A stretch of 64,000 nt of DNA from positions 110,254,833-110,318,832 of the forward strand of contig OZ018321.1 in NCBI GenBank assembly GCA_963969495.1, in the 5' to 3' direction. The position numbers and the translations under genes were made by a program. The DNA comes from Ceratothoa steindachneri (Eukaryota; Arthropoda; Malacostraca; Isopoda; Cymothoidae). Shown here piece after piece: positions 44,569 through 56,584 of this stretch (position 1 is its first letter; each line of letters begins with the position of its first letter). A model generated the notes under the pieces. That model worked only from the letters and a program-made list of their open reading frames with translations, made no database searches and had not been told where the DNA came from.

Positions 44569-45540
44569 CCAGTGTAATGTCTGATCGGTTGTTATTTCAA
44601 GCCTCTTTCCAAATATGTATGCTGGATAACTTTAAGAATAATTTGCGGGTATTAGATTTCTCAATTCGACGTAGCTATGGTATTTCAGCAACTTTTTCCC
44701 CTTATATGTGAGCCGATTCTAACTTTGGTCTTCTAAATTGGCGCCGAATATAAATTCGCTTTGGCAAAGTTTGTCAACTTTATGCAAATTTGACGGGGGT
44801 TAAAATTTGCGATAGTTTGGTGAATATAAGAATACGCGATTGAATTTTGATGATTTTAAAGTAAGAAAAATAATAATTATCACGACCAGCTGGTCTCCCA
44901 TAGATTAGGAATAGGGTGTGTCAGCACCACTACTGATAATAAATTATAAAAAAATATAATTAATCCTATTTATGATGATAATGATGACAATAATAATATT
45001 AATACGTTAAAGGACTAAAATTTGTAACGAAGACCGTAGTGACCTTATCATCCCCCTACCCCACTACCAAGATACTACAAATTGCCATTAAGTTCGTACA
45101 AGGAAACTGCAAACACGACCTTGCGTCTCCTTGACAACGATATTCCCCAAATCGCTCTTTAAGGTACCCTTCCCTAATGCAGCTCGTAGTTCGCAAGTCT
45201 CGTTTCACGATCTTGTTTCTAAAAGTTTTCGATGTTTACGAATTATTTAATTTCCATTTAATTATGTTTGCTTTTACTCTCTTTTCAACCCCTCTTTTCC
45301 CCGAAGGAGTGAACAGTGGATATTCCCTTATGGGATTACATAAATTAGCTTCATTTTCCTCCAGGAAGTGATCGAGAAATTTCAAATCATAAAAAATACA
45401 CACTTTTAACTGATTTGAAGCAATTGTGTATGAATCTGTTTCTCTCCCCACACAGCCTAAGCATTGTTAATTCGGATTCTTTAAAAATGTTTTCTTGTCG
45501 CCAATTTTGTGAATATTTTGAATTCAGTCGAGATCATAAA
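44569..45540. other. No recognisable gene
   Basis: AT-rich sequence. The paired frames at 45177-45451 are on opposite strands and match nothing. Confidence 0.4.
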
Positions 45541-46346
45541 AATGACTACAAAGAAAAGGAAAATTATTTTGAAATGTAGTCAAAGTGGGTAATTTCACGA
45601 AAAAGTGGTGTCAAATATGGTGTTATTGAACAAAAAAAGGGCTCTTTGCCGTCTTTGCAAGGAGTCAGTTGTAGCTTTCTCATGTAATATTGAACGCCAT
45701 TTCGAAAGCAATTATCAAAATTTGTGCTCATTGACAGATAATGAAAGGAATTAAATTATTCGGAGACAGGTAAAGCTACAGAAACAACAATGTAACAGTT
45801 TCAAAAAGATGTTTAAACTAAATAAAAATATTTCAGGTTTTCAGCTATCATCTAATATTGCTTAGCACGGATAGACATTAATTAAAAGAAACTTTTTTAT
45901 ACTCCTGAAAATTTTATTTGAAGACTGAAAATAAAGGAGATACTTAAACGAATTAATAAGTTGCCAGTCGCTAGAAATACCGTTATAATTGGTTGGATGA
46001 CTTAGATTAATTTGCTGATTTAACATTGCATTACAATACATTAAATAAAAAATTGCAAGAACGTGGATATTTTGGACCTTCAATGAATGAGCATATGTTA
46101 AAGTTTTCAAAAATACTAGACATTTTTTCAAGAGATCTGAAGGAAAACAAGATGAAATATTTCCCATTATTACAAAAGCACTTCTCAACTTCCAATTTTT
46201 TAACTGATTATGCAGGAAAAGAAGAAAAGGCACTCAACAGGTATTCTTCATCAATAAAAGTTGCCAAGCATTCACTTTCAGAGATTTTTTTCCCAATGCC
46301 GAGAATTAGAAGCCACATTACAATTCATCCAATTACCCCATTCTAG
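45541..46346 (+). pseudogene. Second hAT transposase remnant (BED-finger type)
   Basis: The N-terminal part near 45610-45700 reads KKRALCRLCKESVVAFSCNI and ERHFESNYQNLCSLTDNER, a BED-type finger whose last His is Tyr, then RRQVKLQKQQCNSFKKMFK and SGFQLSSNIA with stops. After a large gap the frame 46026-46346 reads LNKKLQERGYFGPSMNEHML and KFSKILDIFSRDLKENKMKY with FPLLQKHF, the helical insertion domain of hAT transposases. The catalytic core between is deleted and the C-terminal dimerisation segment is not seen. Its type (finger CRLC..., short N-terminus) differs from the element at 11.7-14.5 kb. Confidence 0.75.
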
Positions 46347-46451
46347 CAAGAATTGCAAAATTCTGTTACAATAATGTTTTTAATGCAGTTAGTCTCCGTT
46401 TTATTGTTTTTATGTTCAAATTGTAATATTAATCAATTTGGCTACCCTAGG

Positions 46452-47410
46452 CTTTGAGCACGAACTCTTCGTCTGCACACAATGCGGACGAAGTCCTTCC
46501 TCATGCTGGTCCACACGTGGTTGACGGAAGACTTCTGTTCATTGATATTTCTATGGCAGACCTAACAGGCCTTGCCCTCAACATGCGACCGCACGCTGTA
46601 GTCGAGGGACTGCGGTGGCGTCCAAAAAGTCCTTCGACCAAAAGTTCACATTCCACCCCAACCACTCTTGCACAGTCTTGGCCGTGTGGGCTGGGGAACC
46701 GTCCTTTTGAAAGACATAGCCCGCCCTCTTTGAGATCTTACTCACCCAGAGCAGGACTTTTTTGGCCTAAATGTTTGTGTAATCTACCACGGTGAGCCTA
46801 AAACCAGTCGCAAACTACACTGGCGTCATATTCTCGCCATTCGAAACCACGAGCATTATCACAGAAACCTGGTGCTTGGTCGTGGACACGAAGCGCGACT
46901 TGGAGACATTTTCGTCGAAGGTTACCACACAGTCGTTCTGCTTGTTGATGACCGGATCAATCGTGAAGGTTTTTTCATCTGAAAAATATGAAAATTCGAT
47001 TGCTATGACTCTTCAAGTCGTTGAGTAGGCGATGGAAGCACTCCGAAGATTATTCTTGCAGCGATAACTGAGAAGAGGCCTTTCCATGCACCCTAAGCTC
47101 TTGCCGCCCTCCTCCTTGAATTACTAGACACCATGGCCACCGAGATGTTCTTCTTCTTCATGAACGCAGTCATTAATTGCTTCGAAGCAAATTCAAAGGC
47201 CTGTCCCACAACCAAACGGTTGAAAAATTGAGGTATGTCTGAATAAGGTCCATATTTGAGGTTTTCCCCGTTCAAAGCCTCTCTGCGATTCTGTGGACTA
47301 TCATCTGGTTGCCGGTGAGCCACTTGGCGAGGTCGGGCTTGGTGTGGCTCGCGACCAGGAGATCAGATATCTCGATTCTTTTCATTTCCATCTCTACACT
47401 TCTGCATACA
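46452..47410 (-). pseudogene. Tc1/mariner-superfamily transposase relic
   Basis: On the minus strand the N-terminal helix-turn-helix appears at about 47395-47290 (ISDLLVASHTKPDLAKWLTG, MIVHRIAERL). The first catalytic Asp is in FSDEKTFTIDPVINKQNDCV (about 46985-46925), the second in YVFQKDGSPAHTAKTVQEWL (about 46715-46655). The third lies in LDYSVRSHVEGKAC after a small deletion that removed the usual Pro-Asp-Leu-Asn-Pro lead-in. The tail HVWTSMRKDFVRIVCRR follows. Several stops and shifts make it non-functional. It belongs to the IS630/Tc1/mariner superfamily and differs from the mariners at 39.6, 48.1 and 54.4 kb. Terminal repeats were not found. Confidence 0.82.
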
Positions 47411-48089
47411 ATGGTAAAGATGTTTTAAGGACGGAACTTTTGGAATATCACACGTAAACATCTTTAAAGATAAAAAAACAGTGTAAAAGAACTTTTTCAA
47501 AACCTGTTATTCTACTTTAGGATCTTAATCTCTCAAAGTTCGATTGGTTTAACCTTAATAACTTGAAATTGGAATTAGTTGATTTGCAAGAGAGCGCTGT
47601 GTGGAAAGCAAAATTTATTAACCTTAGCCTGAGTTTGCAAGAATAGGAAATAAAGGAATCAGTTTGGAATGTAATGGAAAAACATGAATTTCTAGAAAGC
47701 TGAGTAGATAACTTCATATTACAGAATAGAACTCTTTACCAAACTCTTTTGCGTCCATGAAAAAGTTGTCGTTAGCTATACTAACAATGTTTGGTTCCTC
47801 TTGTTCATGTTAAATGTCGTTTTCGTTCATGAATTTCATAAAATCAACCACCAGTAATCGCCTTGGTATGGATATGATAGTTGTATGTGTGAGACTCAGG
47901 ATAAAAATTTATGAACCTCGAATTCAAATTTAGCAGCTAAAATGCAGTAGCAAGTTTCATTAAAAATGATACGATAATCAAATATCTGGCTCATTTGTTT
48001 TCAAAAATATAAAACTAATAATAATAACCCCTCAGTTAAAAAACGTTCACCATCCAAACCATATATGATATCTAAAGTTTAAAAAATTA
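47411..48089. other. No recognisable gene
   Basis: AT-rich sequence. I see nothing to annotate. Confidence 0.4.
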
Positions 48090-49045
48090 CCCACCAAATG
48101 ACTCTTTCTTGTGAACAGCAACGTACTCTTTTACTGTATGTCACAAGTCCGGCCTAAACGCTGCCCAATCACAACGTCGCATCAACCAAACATTTGGAGA
48201 AGAAACAATAAGTCCTCGCACAGCCAAGGATTGGTTTAAGAAGTTTAAGCGTGGCCAATTCGATCTTCAAGATCGGCCAAGAAGTGGTCGACCCTCAATT
48301 ATTGACAATGACCGTTTGTGCGCCGGTGTCAAATCGGATCCACACCTGACATCACGCGAGCTGGCTAAAAAGTTTAGCGTCAGCCATACAACCATTTTGC
48401 ATCATTGAGAGGAAATAGGCAACGTCAACAAACTGGACGTATGGATTCCACGTAAACTGACCGGCTTCCACCGTCAGCGCCGCATAGACGCCTGCATGAC
48501 ACTACTGTATAAGAAACGTCGTTTTAACTGGCTGAACTAAGTGGTTACTGCAGATGAGAAATGGTGTCTACGTTCGAACATGACACGTTAAAGAAGCTGG
48601 ACAGACAGAGGTGCACCTGCACACTTCTGGCAAAATAAGCTTATGGTTTGTTACTGGTGGGATGTGAAGGGAGTGCTTTATTAGGAAATGTAAGAACGCA
48701 ATTAGTCTACCTACGCTCAATTATACAGTCAACACTTGCAACAAGTAAGAGATAAAAGTGCTCAGAAACGACCCAAATTAACTGATGTCATGTTTTTTTC
48801 ATGATAACGCCCGACCACACGTTGCAAATCATGCCCGTGAAAACTCCTGGAGCTGGGGAGGGAAGTTCTCACCCACCGTTCTCTCCCGACGTGGCACCAT
48901 CAGACTACTATCTATTCGGGGCGATACAAATGATGACAAACTGAAAACTGCAGTTGGAGACTTCTTTGATAGCAAACCAGTTAAATTTTACAAAAAGGCA
49001 TCCATGATCTATCCCGTCGTTGGAAGCATTGTTTCGTTGTAAATC
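48090..49045 (+). pseudogene. Mariner DD34D-type transposase relic
   Basis: Plus-strand pieces over several frames follow mariner order. The N-terminal helix-turn-helix region has TISPRTAKDWFKKFKRG-like text (about 48210-48255) and DRPRSGRPSIIDND (about 48273-48312). LTSRELAKKFSVSHTTILHH (about 48348-48407) is the second helix-turn-helix. TADEKWC (about 48550) holds the first catalytic Asp, HDNARPHVA (about 48799-48825) the second, and PDVAPSDYYLFG (about 48887-48921) the third. The frame 48785-49042 ends AVGDFFDSKPVKFYKKA, like the mariner C-terminus. Stops and frameshifts make it dead. Inverted repeats were not identified. Confidence 0.88.
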
Positions 49046-49349
49046 ATTGTCAATAAAAGTTGTGCGAGGTATTTGTTTCCATCAAAGCAAAATCTTTAAT
49101 TGCTGATGAGAAGCAATCACTGGTATTCCGATGGCACATTTGAATCATATTCATTAGTGTATTATTTATTACCCGATAAAACCAACGAAATAATGATTTT
49201 TTAGGAATCATTAAAAATAATTTATTCTCTTTCGACCCGTTTACAATAACTATTGATTATGAAGTTTCCGTCAATTAATCCACCACACACCTAAAACTAT
49301 GGAGGGATGTGAAGTAAATATAGTTGCTAATAGAGTATGATAAAAAAAA

Positions 49350-49720
49350 TGGTGATGCATGTGTTATGGAATGGATCTGGTGATCTGTGTTGTAAGGAAA
49401 TTGAAAGTAGAAGAATGCCTGAGGACTGGAAGAATTTTGGCATAGTACCTTTTGTATAAGAATAAAGGTGAGAAAGATGAATGAAAGAACTAATGTGGAA
49501 TAGGTTGATTGATTCTTGAAGGAAAGGTGTTTGAAAATTATGATTGAAAGTGCAAAAAAAAAGATAACTGGTTAACTGATAGGGAATAAGTAGGGTGTGT
49601 GTACAGTTGGTAGAGGGAAAATGGCTCTAGTATTTGTCTAGGGACAGCTAGCTAACAAGACATAGGATGGTTTGTCCCGTGAATGCTGTGTTTATGGATG
49701 GGGATAATATATATGGGTAG
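49350..49720 (+). pseudogene. LINE RT fragment (N-terminal part)
   Basis: The plus strand reads RRMPEDWKNFGIVPF, then KNKGEKDE, where relatives have VPEDWxxAxIVPLYKGKGDxxxCxNYRGI. This is the RT entry region of LINEs with this KGKG signature. It has several stops. The later RT and C-terminal parts are probably at 51030-51270 and 51700-52035, separated by a Tc1 relic. Confidence 0.6.
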
Positions 49721-49949
49721 ATGTACAATACCGTAATAAAGAATGAGAATGCTAGTATTTCTATCACTATATCTTCAATAATCTTTGTTAGAGAAAATCC
49801 ACGATTTCCATAGGAACGTACAGATTGTTGAGACCCTCGCGTAGAAATCTTGAAGAATTTCCAAGAATTCGTGAACTTTTATCGGATTTCTCGCCTTAGA
49901 CCCCCCCTCCGAATTCATTACAGTGATGCTCTCGTAATCTAGGAAGGTC

Positions 49950-50480
49950 TTCACTGATTGCCCCTGTGAGAGGGGGCGTTATCTTGAATGAAAATTATAG
50001 GCTGGGCTGAGGAGGCTCTTAGATTGGGCAAAGGATGCTGGTGTAGCAATTCCTTATACACTTGTGCATTCACTGTGCGCCGTGACACTTCCTCCGCCAA
50101 GCTTTATACTTTTGTTGGAGCGATTCACAATATTTCGCCTCTGCTTTGCGACGAACTAATTTATTTCCTGCTACCATCGGATCTGAATAAATGGAGCTTA
50201 TATTTTTTATTGAAGTGGACTTGGCTCCACTGGTCATAGGTCAATGTAACATGCTCAGTGTCAAATTGGAGAAAGGTCTTCTTGTCCTTCGGACTGATCA
50301 AAGAGTCTGACCGAAGGTATGCGAGCGAGAAAATTGTTTTCCTCCAGCTGACGTGTCACAGTCTGCCTAAATAAAATGATGGCCAAAACCTACCTAAATA
50401 ATTTCTCTATAAACTTTTGTAGCCATTTTGAAACGATCGTTCTTCATAATTTGGATAATGGCTAAGTGTACCCGTTAGGA
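49950..50480 (-). pseudogene. Tc1-type transposase relic
   Basis: On the minus strand the text runs NNFLARIPSVRLFDQSEGQE (about 50340), then DQWSQVHFNKKYKLHLFRSD (about 50245-50185), the region of the first catalytic Asp, which is mutated (FSDESKF in the family). After a deletion comes RRTVNAQVYKELLHQHPLPN (about 50085-50025) and IIFIQDNAPSHR (about 50005-49965), which carries the second Asp. The third is not visible. The match to Tc1-like transposases is good for VYKELLHQH...QDNAPSH. The copy lies within a split LINE, so it may have inserted there. Confidence 0.72.
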
Positions 50481-51029
50481 GGTCTTCCTTCACCTCCCGT
50501 TTGATTTACCATGCATAAATCTGTTTTGTTATAAGTTGACCTAATTTTATAGGTCAATGACTCCAATAGAAAGACCATCTTATTGACTTAGCTTTGCCAT
50601 TATTCTTTTGACAGAGAGCCGCGTGACATATTTCTTAGGCATGTAAAAGAGAATGGCCAAACGTACATGAGATTGAACTGTAGTTAGTTGGTATGTAAAC
50701 AATTCCGGTTCTCTCTACAAGAAACCTAAGCGTTTGGATCATTCTGAACACCACAATTCTTTTCTTCTCTGCTGATAACTTTTGTTTTATTCATCTAAAT
50801 TTAATTAACGCATACGTAGTTTATACCTATAGGTTATCGTACAACAATTTTAGAAACCTTGAATTTTCTCAGGCAAATTTATGGAAGATATTGTGATCGG
50901 AATACTTGCGTTCTGATCCTTTTGATGGTTAAGGAGAATCATTACAAGCTTTATGAACGTAGGAAGGACCTAATAAAGTGTTAGACGGCGGGAATTTTCT
51001 TTTTTTATGATAAAAGTAGAACAAACGTT
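50481..51029. other. No recognisable gene
   Basis: AT-rich sequence. I see nothing assignable. Confidence 0.4.
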
Positions 51030-51270
51030 GGGTTAAATGATTCCTTGTGAGGGGTTGGATATACATGGAAGGTTAGGACAAGGGTATGTTATCTCACTAT
51101 AGCTCTTTATTATCTTAATGGATGGAGAACTGAGAGGGGGTATAAATGGAAGAGAGAATAGTATGTGAACATTATGATGGGAAGGAATTATTTATGTTGA
51201 TCTATGTTAATGACCTGAGCTTAGTGCCTGGGAGAAAGGGATTTGGGACAGTTGATTGAAGCTGATGGGA
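51030..51270 (+). pseudogene. LINE RT fragment (motif B/C part)
   Basis: RLGQGYVIS, LFIILMDGELRGGINGREN and LFMLIYVNDLSLVPGRKG resemble the RQGCVMSPxLFNIFMD...YADDxxLV region of LINE RT, with the catalytic box changed to YVNDL. Stops interrupt it. Probably part of the same insertion as 49350-49720. Confidence 0.6.
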
Positions 51271-51699
51271 GGGCCGAGTAAAGAAGATGGTCTTTCCATT
51301 AAAGCCATTGCAGACACTGCCGAGTGCTCCAAATGTGGAGTCCATAAAATTATGTTTGGACGCTAGAATGTGTGTGTGATATAAGAGTTTGCTGTGAGCC
51401 TCTCTAACATGCGCAATATTTTGATTATCTGGGATGTCATGGATAATAGTGGTAAGGAGCCGGCAGAATGCGACCAAAAAGTTTAGAATTAAAGGAAAGT
51501 TTCAGGGGCAATCGGGCGGTAGTGAATTGTAAGGGTTTGAGTGTGAAATGTCCAGAAAGTTGCATGGCAGTATGCCGATTCCAACTTTGGTGTATTAGAG
51601 TAAGAATAGAGTATAGAAGAAGAAGAAAAGGATAAGAGAGAGTTAAATGAACAGTTTGGGAGAAATGATCGGCGCTCGAATTTAGATAGTGCGGAACGC

Positions 51700-52035
51700 G
51701 GTTTTGACGGAGTGTGCTCTGAGGTGGAACAGGCAAGTAAGAATGGATGGAAAAGGTTTGTTAAGGAATATACGATTGTGTGTGAGGGTGCCCAAAGGGG
51801 TAAAAGCCCACGTAAAATGTGGGCTGATTATGTCAATGGGTATTTAAGAGAGAACGAGCCAACCGAGGAGCAAAGCGATGATATTTTGCATGGAGGGCGT
51901 TTTTGAGGAGGGTACTTGGGTATTTCTGCCCATGAATGTTCCTCTGGGTGCAAATTTAGGGCAGATGGCACCCGATTGCCATATCGATGAGGAAAAAATG
52001 ATGGTTGGCTTTGCGCCATATTGGGCATAGTGGGA
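51700..52035 (+). pseudogene. LINE ORF2 C-terminal fragment
   Basis: The frame 51712-51906 reads KNGWKRFVKEYT, then GKSPRKMWADYVNGYLREN and EPTEEQSDD. It resembles the GRPRKTWxxxVxxDLxxxGLxxExAxDR stretch found at the end of many LINE ORF2 proteins. The following FRADGTRLPYR is a common closing string of the same families. It may be the tail of the LINE fragments at 49.4 and 51.1 kb. Confidence 0.55.
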
Positions 52036-52984
52036 GGAGGGTTAGGAGCGCTGATGTCTGCCGACCCTTTTTAAGAAAAGGAATATATTATTATCCGAAT
52101 AAAATATTAACTCTCGAGATAGAAGGAATTAGCAGAATTAATAATATCGCACATATAAAGGATCCCTGCTGAGAGTCAGGACAGTTGCGCCCTCTCCCGG
52201 CATTTACCCTCGCAAGTACTGTACTCATCTTTCTGGGGATACGTATTTTCTCCCTATTTTCAAATACCCTAACTTCAACAGTTTCGTTATAAAGCTCCTT
52301 CCATACGTTGGATTGGATATATCTCTTTGGTTCCCCATATGTTTGAAAGATTAATAAAACACTACATCTCCCATTTATTTCACTACAGGAAAATTGAGGA
52401 AGGCTTTGGGAGCCGAGCTCCCCTCTTCCTCTGCGATGTCGTTTAATAATAATAGATTTGGGGATCAAATGTACTTTTAGGGATTTTCCGCTCGTTTAAC
52501 AAGATGCTCCCATTTCAGGGATAAATGCACCCATCTTCGAGTATTCAGGAGGCAATAGGGGAATGGGTGGAGTGCACCCTACAATGGACGATTCGATGTG
52601 ACATGAAGCTGGGTTTAATATGAAAAAAAACGCAAGCGAAAAAGAGCCAAATATTGTGGCGTGGCTCAATTTCCGATGAAGCCGAGCGCCGCAGGATTAA
52701 TATCCGAAACCAACAAAAGATAATCATCGCTAAAATTGGGCGGATATGTATGTATGTGTGTGCATGATCGTGCCGTTGTGTATATTTACGAGTTCGATAA
52801 GATGTAGTCGGTCCCCTTGGCAAAAAATAGAAAAATGTATAAAAATCTTCTATACATATGTAGAGGTATGTACACATATGTTTGTATGTGTTTATTTGAC
52901 GAAGCAAAAGGGGTCGGGTAAAAGGTAATACTAGGAACAATTTCAACCCCAAATGGAGGAGGGAATGGTGATAATTAAAAAGAT
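52036..52984. other. No recognisable gene; unassigned minus-strand frames
   Basis: A 125-codon minus frame (52091-52468) reads GEPKRYIQSNVWKELYNETV, VEVRVFENREKIRIP and NAGRGRNCPDSQQG, with no family I can name. It does not look like low complexity and could be an unrecognised element piece. A 150-codon minus frame at 52545-52997 is of biased composition. Confidence 0.3.
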
Positions 52985-53062
52985 GAATTTGCATCACTAG
53001 ATGGGGTTAGAATGCATCAGCAGTTTCGAATTTGCGCCACTAGATGGGGTTAGAATGCATCA
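52985..53062. repeat. Tandem duplication of 35 bp (period 43)
   Basis: CACTAGATGGGGTTAGAATG preceded by GAATTTGC occurs at 52985-53019 and again at 53028-53062, with a two-base difference (CATC versus CGCC). Confidence 0.92.
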
Positions 53063-53699
53063 TAATTTTTATGCACAAGACATTTAGAGAATTGGACTGA
53101 AAATTTTACCAAATTCGAGTGTTGGTAATGTTTAATAACTAAGTTCATTCTCTTATTACCACGTTTGTTACAAATTCGAGTCAAAAACATTCTAAATTTT
53201 TGAAAAAAAATGTAGAACTTTTTGAAACGGTTGATTTTCGGCAACCTTTAGCTTTGACGTGAATTTTAGAGGCTCACATTTCAAATGTTACTTAATTTAT
53301 GACATTAGACAGAATTTCAAGATTCAAGAGAGCAAAGATCCGCTCGAAGCTAGGGTAAACAAGATGGTTAAGCTCTAAGGGAAGAAGATATGATATGGAT
53401 CAAGCATCAGTTTCACAACTCTTATTTCTGTAAACTCATCACTAGCTCTATAATTTAAGAAGGGCATTTTTTTTTAGTATTTAAATAATAATTTGATCTA
53501 AATTTGGTTATGACATGTTTTTTTCAAAGTTATTTCTAATTATTCTTTTATAATATCAAAAAACAAAATGGTGAAGTTCAGAAATAAATATAAGTATCGA
53601 AATTTTGTGAATTTTTTAAAACTCAAAGAATTACAAATGGTGAAGTTCAGAAAATTTATAAAAATTTAACCATGGCTGCTTTTTTTAAGATTTTAAATT
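53063..53699. other. No recognisable gene
   Basis: AT-rich sequence with a repeated AAATGGTGAAGTTCAGAAA (about 53566 and 53635), possibly a local duplication. Confidence 0.4.
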
Positions 53700-54354
53700 T
53701 TAATCTTAGTAGCGAAGCGCAAGCACCCCCGGAGGGGTGAGTGGCGAAGCCATTGCCTGGTATTTTAATGCGATATTTACATATTCTATTCTTAAACATA
53801 TTTGCCTGAATGTTTTCAACGACTTTAAGCAAGATATTCCAAGTTTGCGTTATTATATAAGAAAATACATTTTTTGTTATTACATTGTTAAATTTTTTGT
53901 TTACTAGTTTGAAACCGTCAATTCTAGTGGCTGATAGGTTATATAGTTCAAATACTGAGCATAATTTTCGTAAACGTGTTTATTATTTTAAAGTCTCTTT
54001 AATAATTTGGTATCGTTGAATCCGATTTGGTATTAAAAGTAAATTGAAATACTTCAGTTTTCTTCGCTTGATCTATTTCTAAGACCAGAACTCAATTTAG
54101 TTTCTCAACGCTAGACGTGTCCAATATTACAATGTCCTTTTGCAGGTATGGAGACCAGAAAAAGCACCGCATGCTCGAAATGGCTTACAAGCGCTTTATA
54201 TAACGGAATAATATTTTTATATTAAGTATAAAATGTCCTACCATATATCCTAGAACCCTATTCGAGATTAAGACACCTATGGAAATCATTCTCCATGTTG
54301 ATTGTGCTTAAAATTAACCAACCAACTTGTAATGGATTCTGGATTATCATGACC

Positions 54355-55290
54355 TACGAGGGGCGGTCAATAAGTTTTGCAATTCGGATATAAGGAAACA
54401 AGATATGAGGAAAAGTGTTTTATTATTTTTCAATATAACTACCCTCGACTTCAATGCACTTACTCCACTTGTCCCTGAGGCTTCGAATTCCCGACAACCA
54501 AAAATCCCCCGACTGCTGTTCAATCCACTCCTGGACGGCGAGCTGGACATCTTCATCGTCCCCAAACGGGCGTGTATGCAGTGCAGCCTTGAGCTGGCGG
54601 AATAAAATGTAGTCGCTAGGGGCCAGATCTGGACTCTAGGGGAGATGGTTGAGCTCCTCGAATCCGCACTCGCGCAGGGCAGCTTGTGCAACTCTGGCAT
54701 TGTGGACTTTGACGACGTTGAAGTAGATCATGGGGCGTGAGGTTTCTAGGGACCCAACGGGAAGAGACCTTGGTCATGGCCAAATTGTCGTGGATGATGT
54801 GGATAACACTTCCATGTGATAGTCCAAGTTCTCGCTCGATTTCTTCGACCTTCACCTGTTCATTTTCGAGGATCATCCTCTCCACACGGGCCATATTGTC
54901 CTCGTTGGTCACGTTTGACGGGCGCTCTGGACGGGGGTCATCTTCAAAGCACTCACGACCCTGGCGGAACTCCCTATTCCAGCGAGCAATGGCTGCCTAG
55001 GAAGGGGCGGTGTCGGTGTACACTGCAACCATGCGTTCATGGATCTCTTTTGCATTCTTGCCTTCCTTGGTCAAAAATTTGATCACTGCGCGGTGCTCAA
55101 CCTTCTTCATTGTTGAAAAATTTGTGACTGACGATCTGCGATCAGCTACTGCTTCTTAAATAGACGAGTTAGGAGCGTGCGGCTGCAGGTCCTGACTTGT
55201 CATAACTTGTCCTAACACCCCCACAAAAAACCATTCCTCTTCCTTTGTTTTGCCCTATCGATTCGCAAAATTTATTGACCGCCCCTCGTA
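54355..55290 (-). mobile_element. Internally deleted mariner, copy 2 (both ends intact)
   Basis: The element (54357-55288, 932 bp) has terminal inverted repeats: CGAGGGGCGGTCAATAAGTT at the left and AATTTATTGACCGCCCCTCG at the right, flanked by TA on both sides. This is a standard mariner target duplication. It is inserted into the minus-strand CR1 relic. It shares the internal deletion junction of copy 1 at 39564-40268. Confidence 0.95.
54423..55110 (-). pseudogene. Mariner transposase, internally deleted
   Basis: The start codon is at 55110-55108: KKVEHRAVIKFLTKEGKN, KEIHERMVAVYTDTAPS, an in-frame TAG, then IARWNREFRQGRECFEDD, NVTNEDNMARVERMILENEQ and GLSHGSVIHIIHDNLAM, the paired helix-turn-helix DNA-binding region. 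After VPRNLTPHD the frame joins, by deletion, HNARVAQAALRECGFEEL, then PDLAPSDYILFRQL (third catalytic Asp) and VQLAVQEWIEQQSGDFW. Two stops in a row follow GSYIEK at 54423. The part with the first two catalytic aspartates is missing, so it cannot cut DNA and would be moved only by a relative. The same deletion occurs in copy 1. Confidence 0.93.
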
Positions 55291-55640
55291 TCTGCTTCAT
55301 CTTTAGCTTGTCAACTTCCATTTGCATCTAGTACCAAATTTCGTGGCCTCAATACATTTTCAAATTTCACACATTAAATTCGTATCAAGATCCTTTATAT
55401 ATATTTAAAAGAGAAAGGGTCCTAGAACAGATCCTTGTGGAACGCTGATAGGGACTGATGCCAATCTTTTATCTATTTTTTATTCCCTGCATTTTAGCAT
55501 TATTAATAATATTTTATCTAGAACGGAGTCAAAACACTTTTAGAAATCAAGATATTCTCCATCTACAGGGTTATCTTTGCCAAACGTGGTGATTATTTGG
55601 TTCCTAAATATCAAACATATTAAAGCATGGTTCCTAACCT

Positions 55641-56584
55641 AACCGACTCTATCATATAAAATACAAGGAACTCTAAATTTATCTAATTCAGTACTTACGC
55701 TTCATCACGAATGCTTCACTCATCACAATCTCTTACCATCACCGCTCTCCTTTACATCAGTCCCAAATGACTTCCAAAGTCAAGCAAAAAGAATTCATGT
55801 TTTTTAGTCGAATATTCTCCCGGTGGGAAATGATACTCCCCTAAGCCCGAATATTCTCGGGACACTAACAATAGAGGGTTTTCTCATTTTCGATCACGAA
55901 CCATCCGCCTTATTAATTAATCCCATTTTTTTTAGCCTATGAATGATACTGTGGAGGCACAGGTAGTTATATCAGCACCATAAATACTATTATGAGTTTA
56001 CTAATGACTGCGATACTTGGGAGTTTAAGTGGCATATATCGCCGCCATCGCCCGTTCCCCTTTTACGTCATTAAAAATAATTGGATGATTCGAAATTTTT
56101 GTTAAAATTTATGGGAAAAGATTGAATTTTTAAGGGGTTTTGAGTGATCTGAAGAATCGGTTATCAGAATTATTTTTGAGGAATTTTATGACGGTCGGAG
56201 ATATTTATGGGTGAGGTATTACTAGCAGCATGATATTACTATTACTAGTGCCTGTATATTGGTTGAAGAGGAAGTAAGGATATTTTTCCTCTTTCTCCAG
56301 TGACATAAAATGCTATCGTTGGTCAAGCTGTTTGCCTTATTTTCTCAATTATATAATAATCCCATGAATGTTATTTAAAACAAACTAGGGCATCTACGCT
56401 ATAAAGTTTGTAAGGAGAGGTATGTACAGATAGTGATGAAGATGAACTACAAATGTGTGTAAGATAGTCACAGACGCAAAACCCTCCAGATGTCAGCTGC
56501 ACGCATGTTTTCTGCATGCTGCACCGCCTAACCCTTTGGGGGAATCTAATGGATGATTGAGAAGTGATGCTGTTGCAGCAGTAT
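55641..56584. other. No recognisable gene
   Basis: I see no coding relic. At 56488-56510 the string AGATGTCAGCTGCA recurs elsewhere (59443; reverse at 61395 with one change). Confidence 0.4.

Larger units (their letters stand above)
53700..55640 (-). pseudogene. CR1-like LINE ORF2 relic, split by a mariner
   Basis: On the minus strand 55640-55289 reads GKDNPVDGEYLDF, stop, KCFDSVL (motif A, YLDFxKAFDxVPH in relatives), then LASVPISVPQGSVLGPFLF and IYIKDLDTNL (motif B and after). A mariner (54357-55288) interrupts, and the same strand resumes with NRVLGYMVGHF, FFWSPYLQKDIVIL, DGFKLVNKKFNNVITKNVFS and TWNILLKVVENIQANMFKNR. This is the C-terminal part in the order seen in the CR1 copies at 21.2-21.7 and 38.2-38.8 kb. 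Stops and frame changes are numerous. The active-site FADD is not visible; it may lie at the mariner junction. Confidence 0.82.

Noticed and set aside
52545..52997. 150-codon minus-strand frame as a gene
   Set aside because: Biased composition with many His, Phe and Tyr and no motif; the opposite strand is equally open in places.
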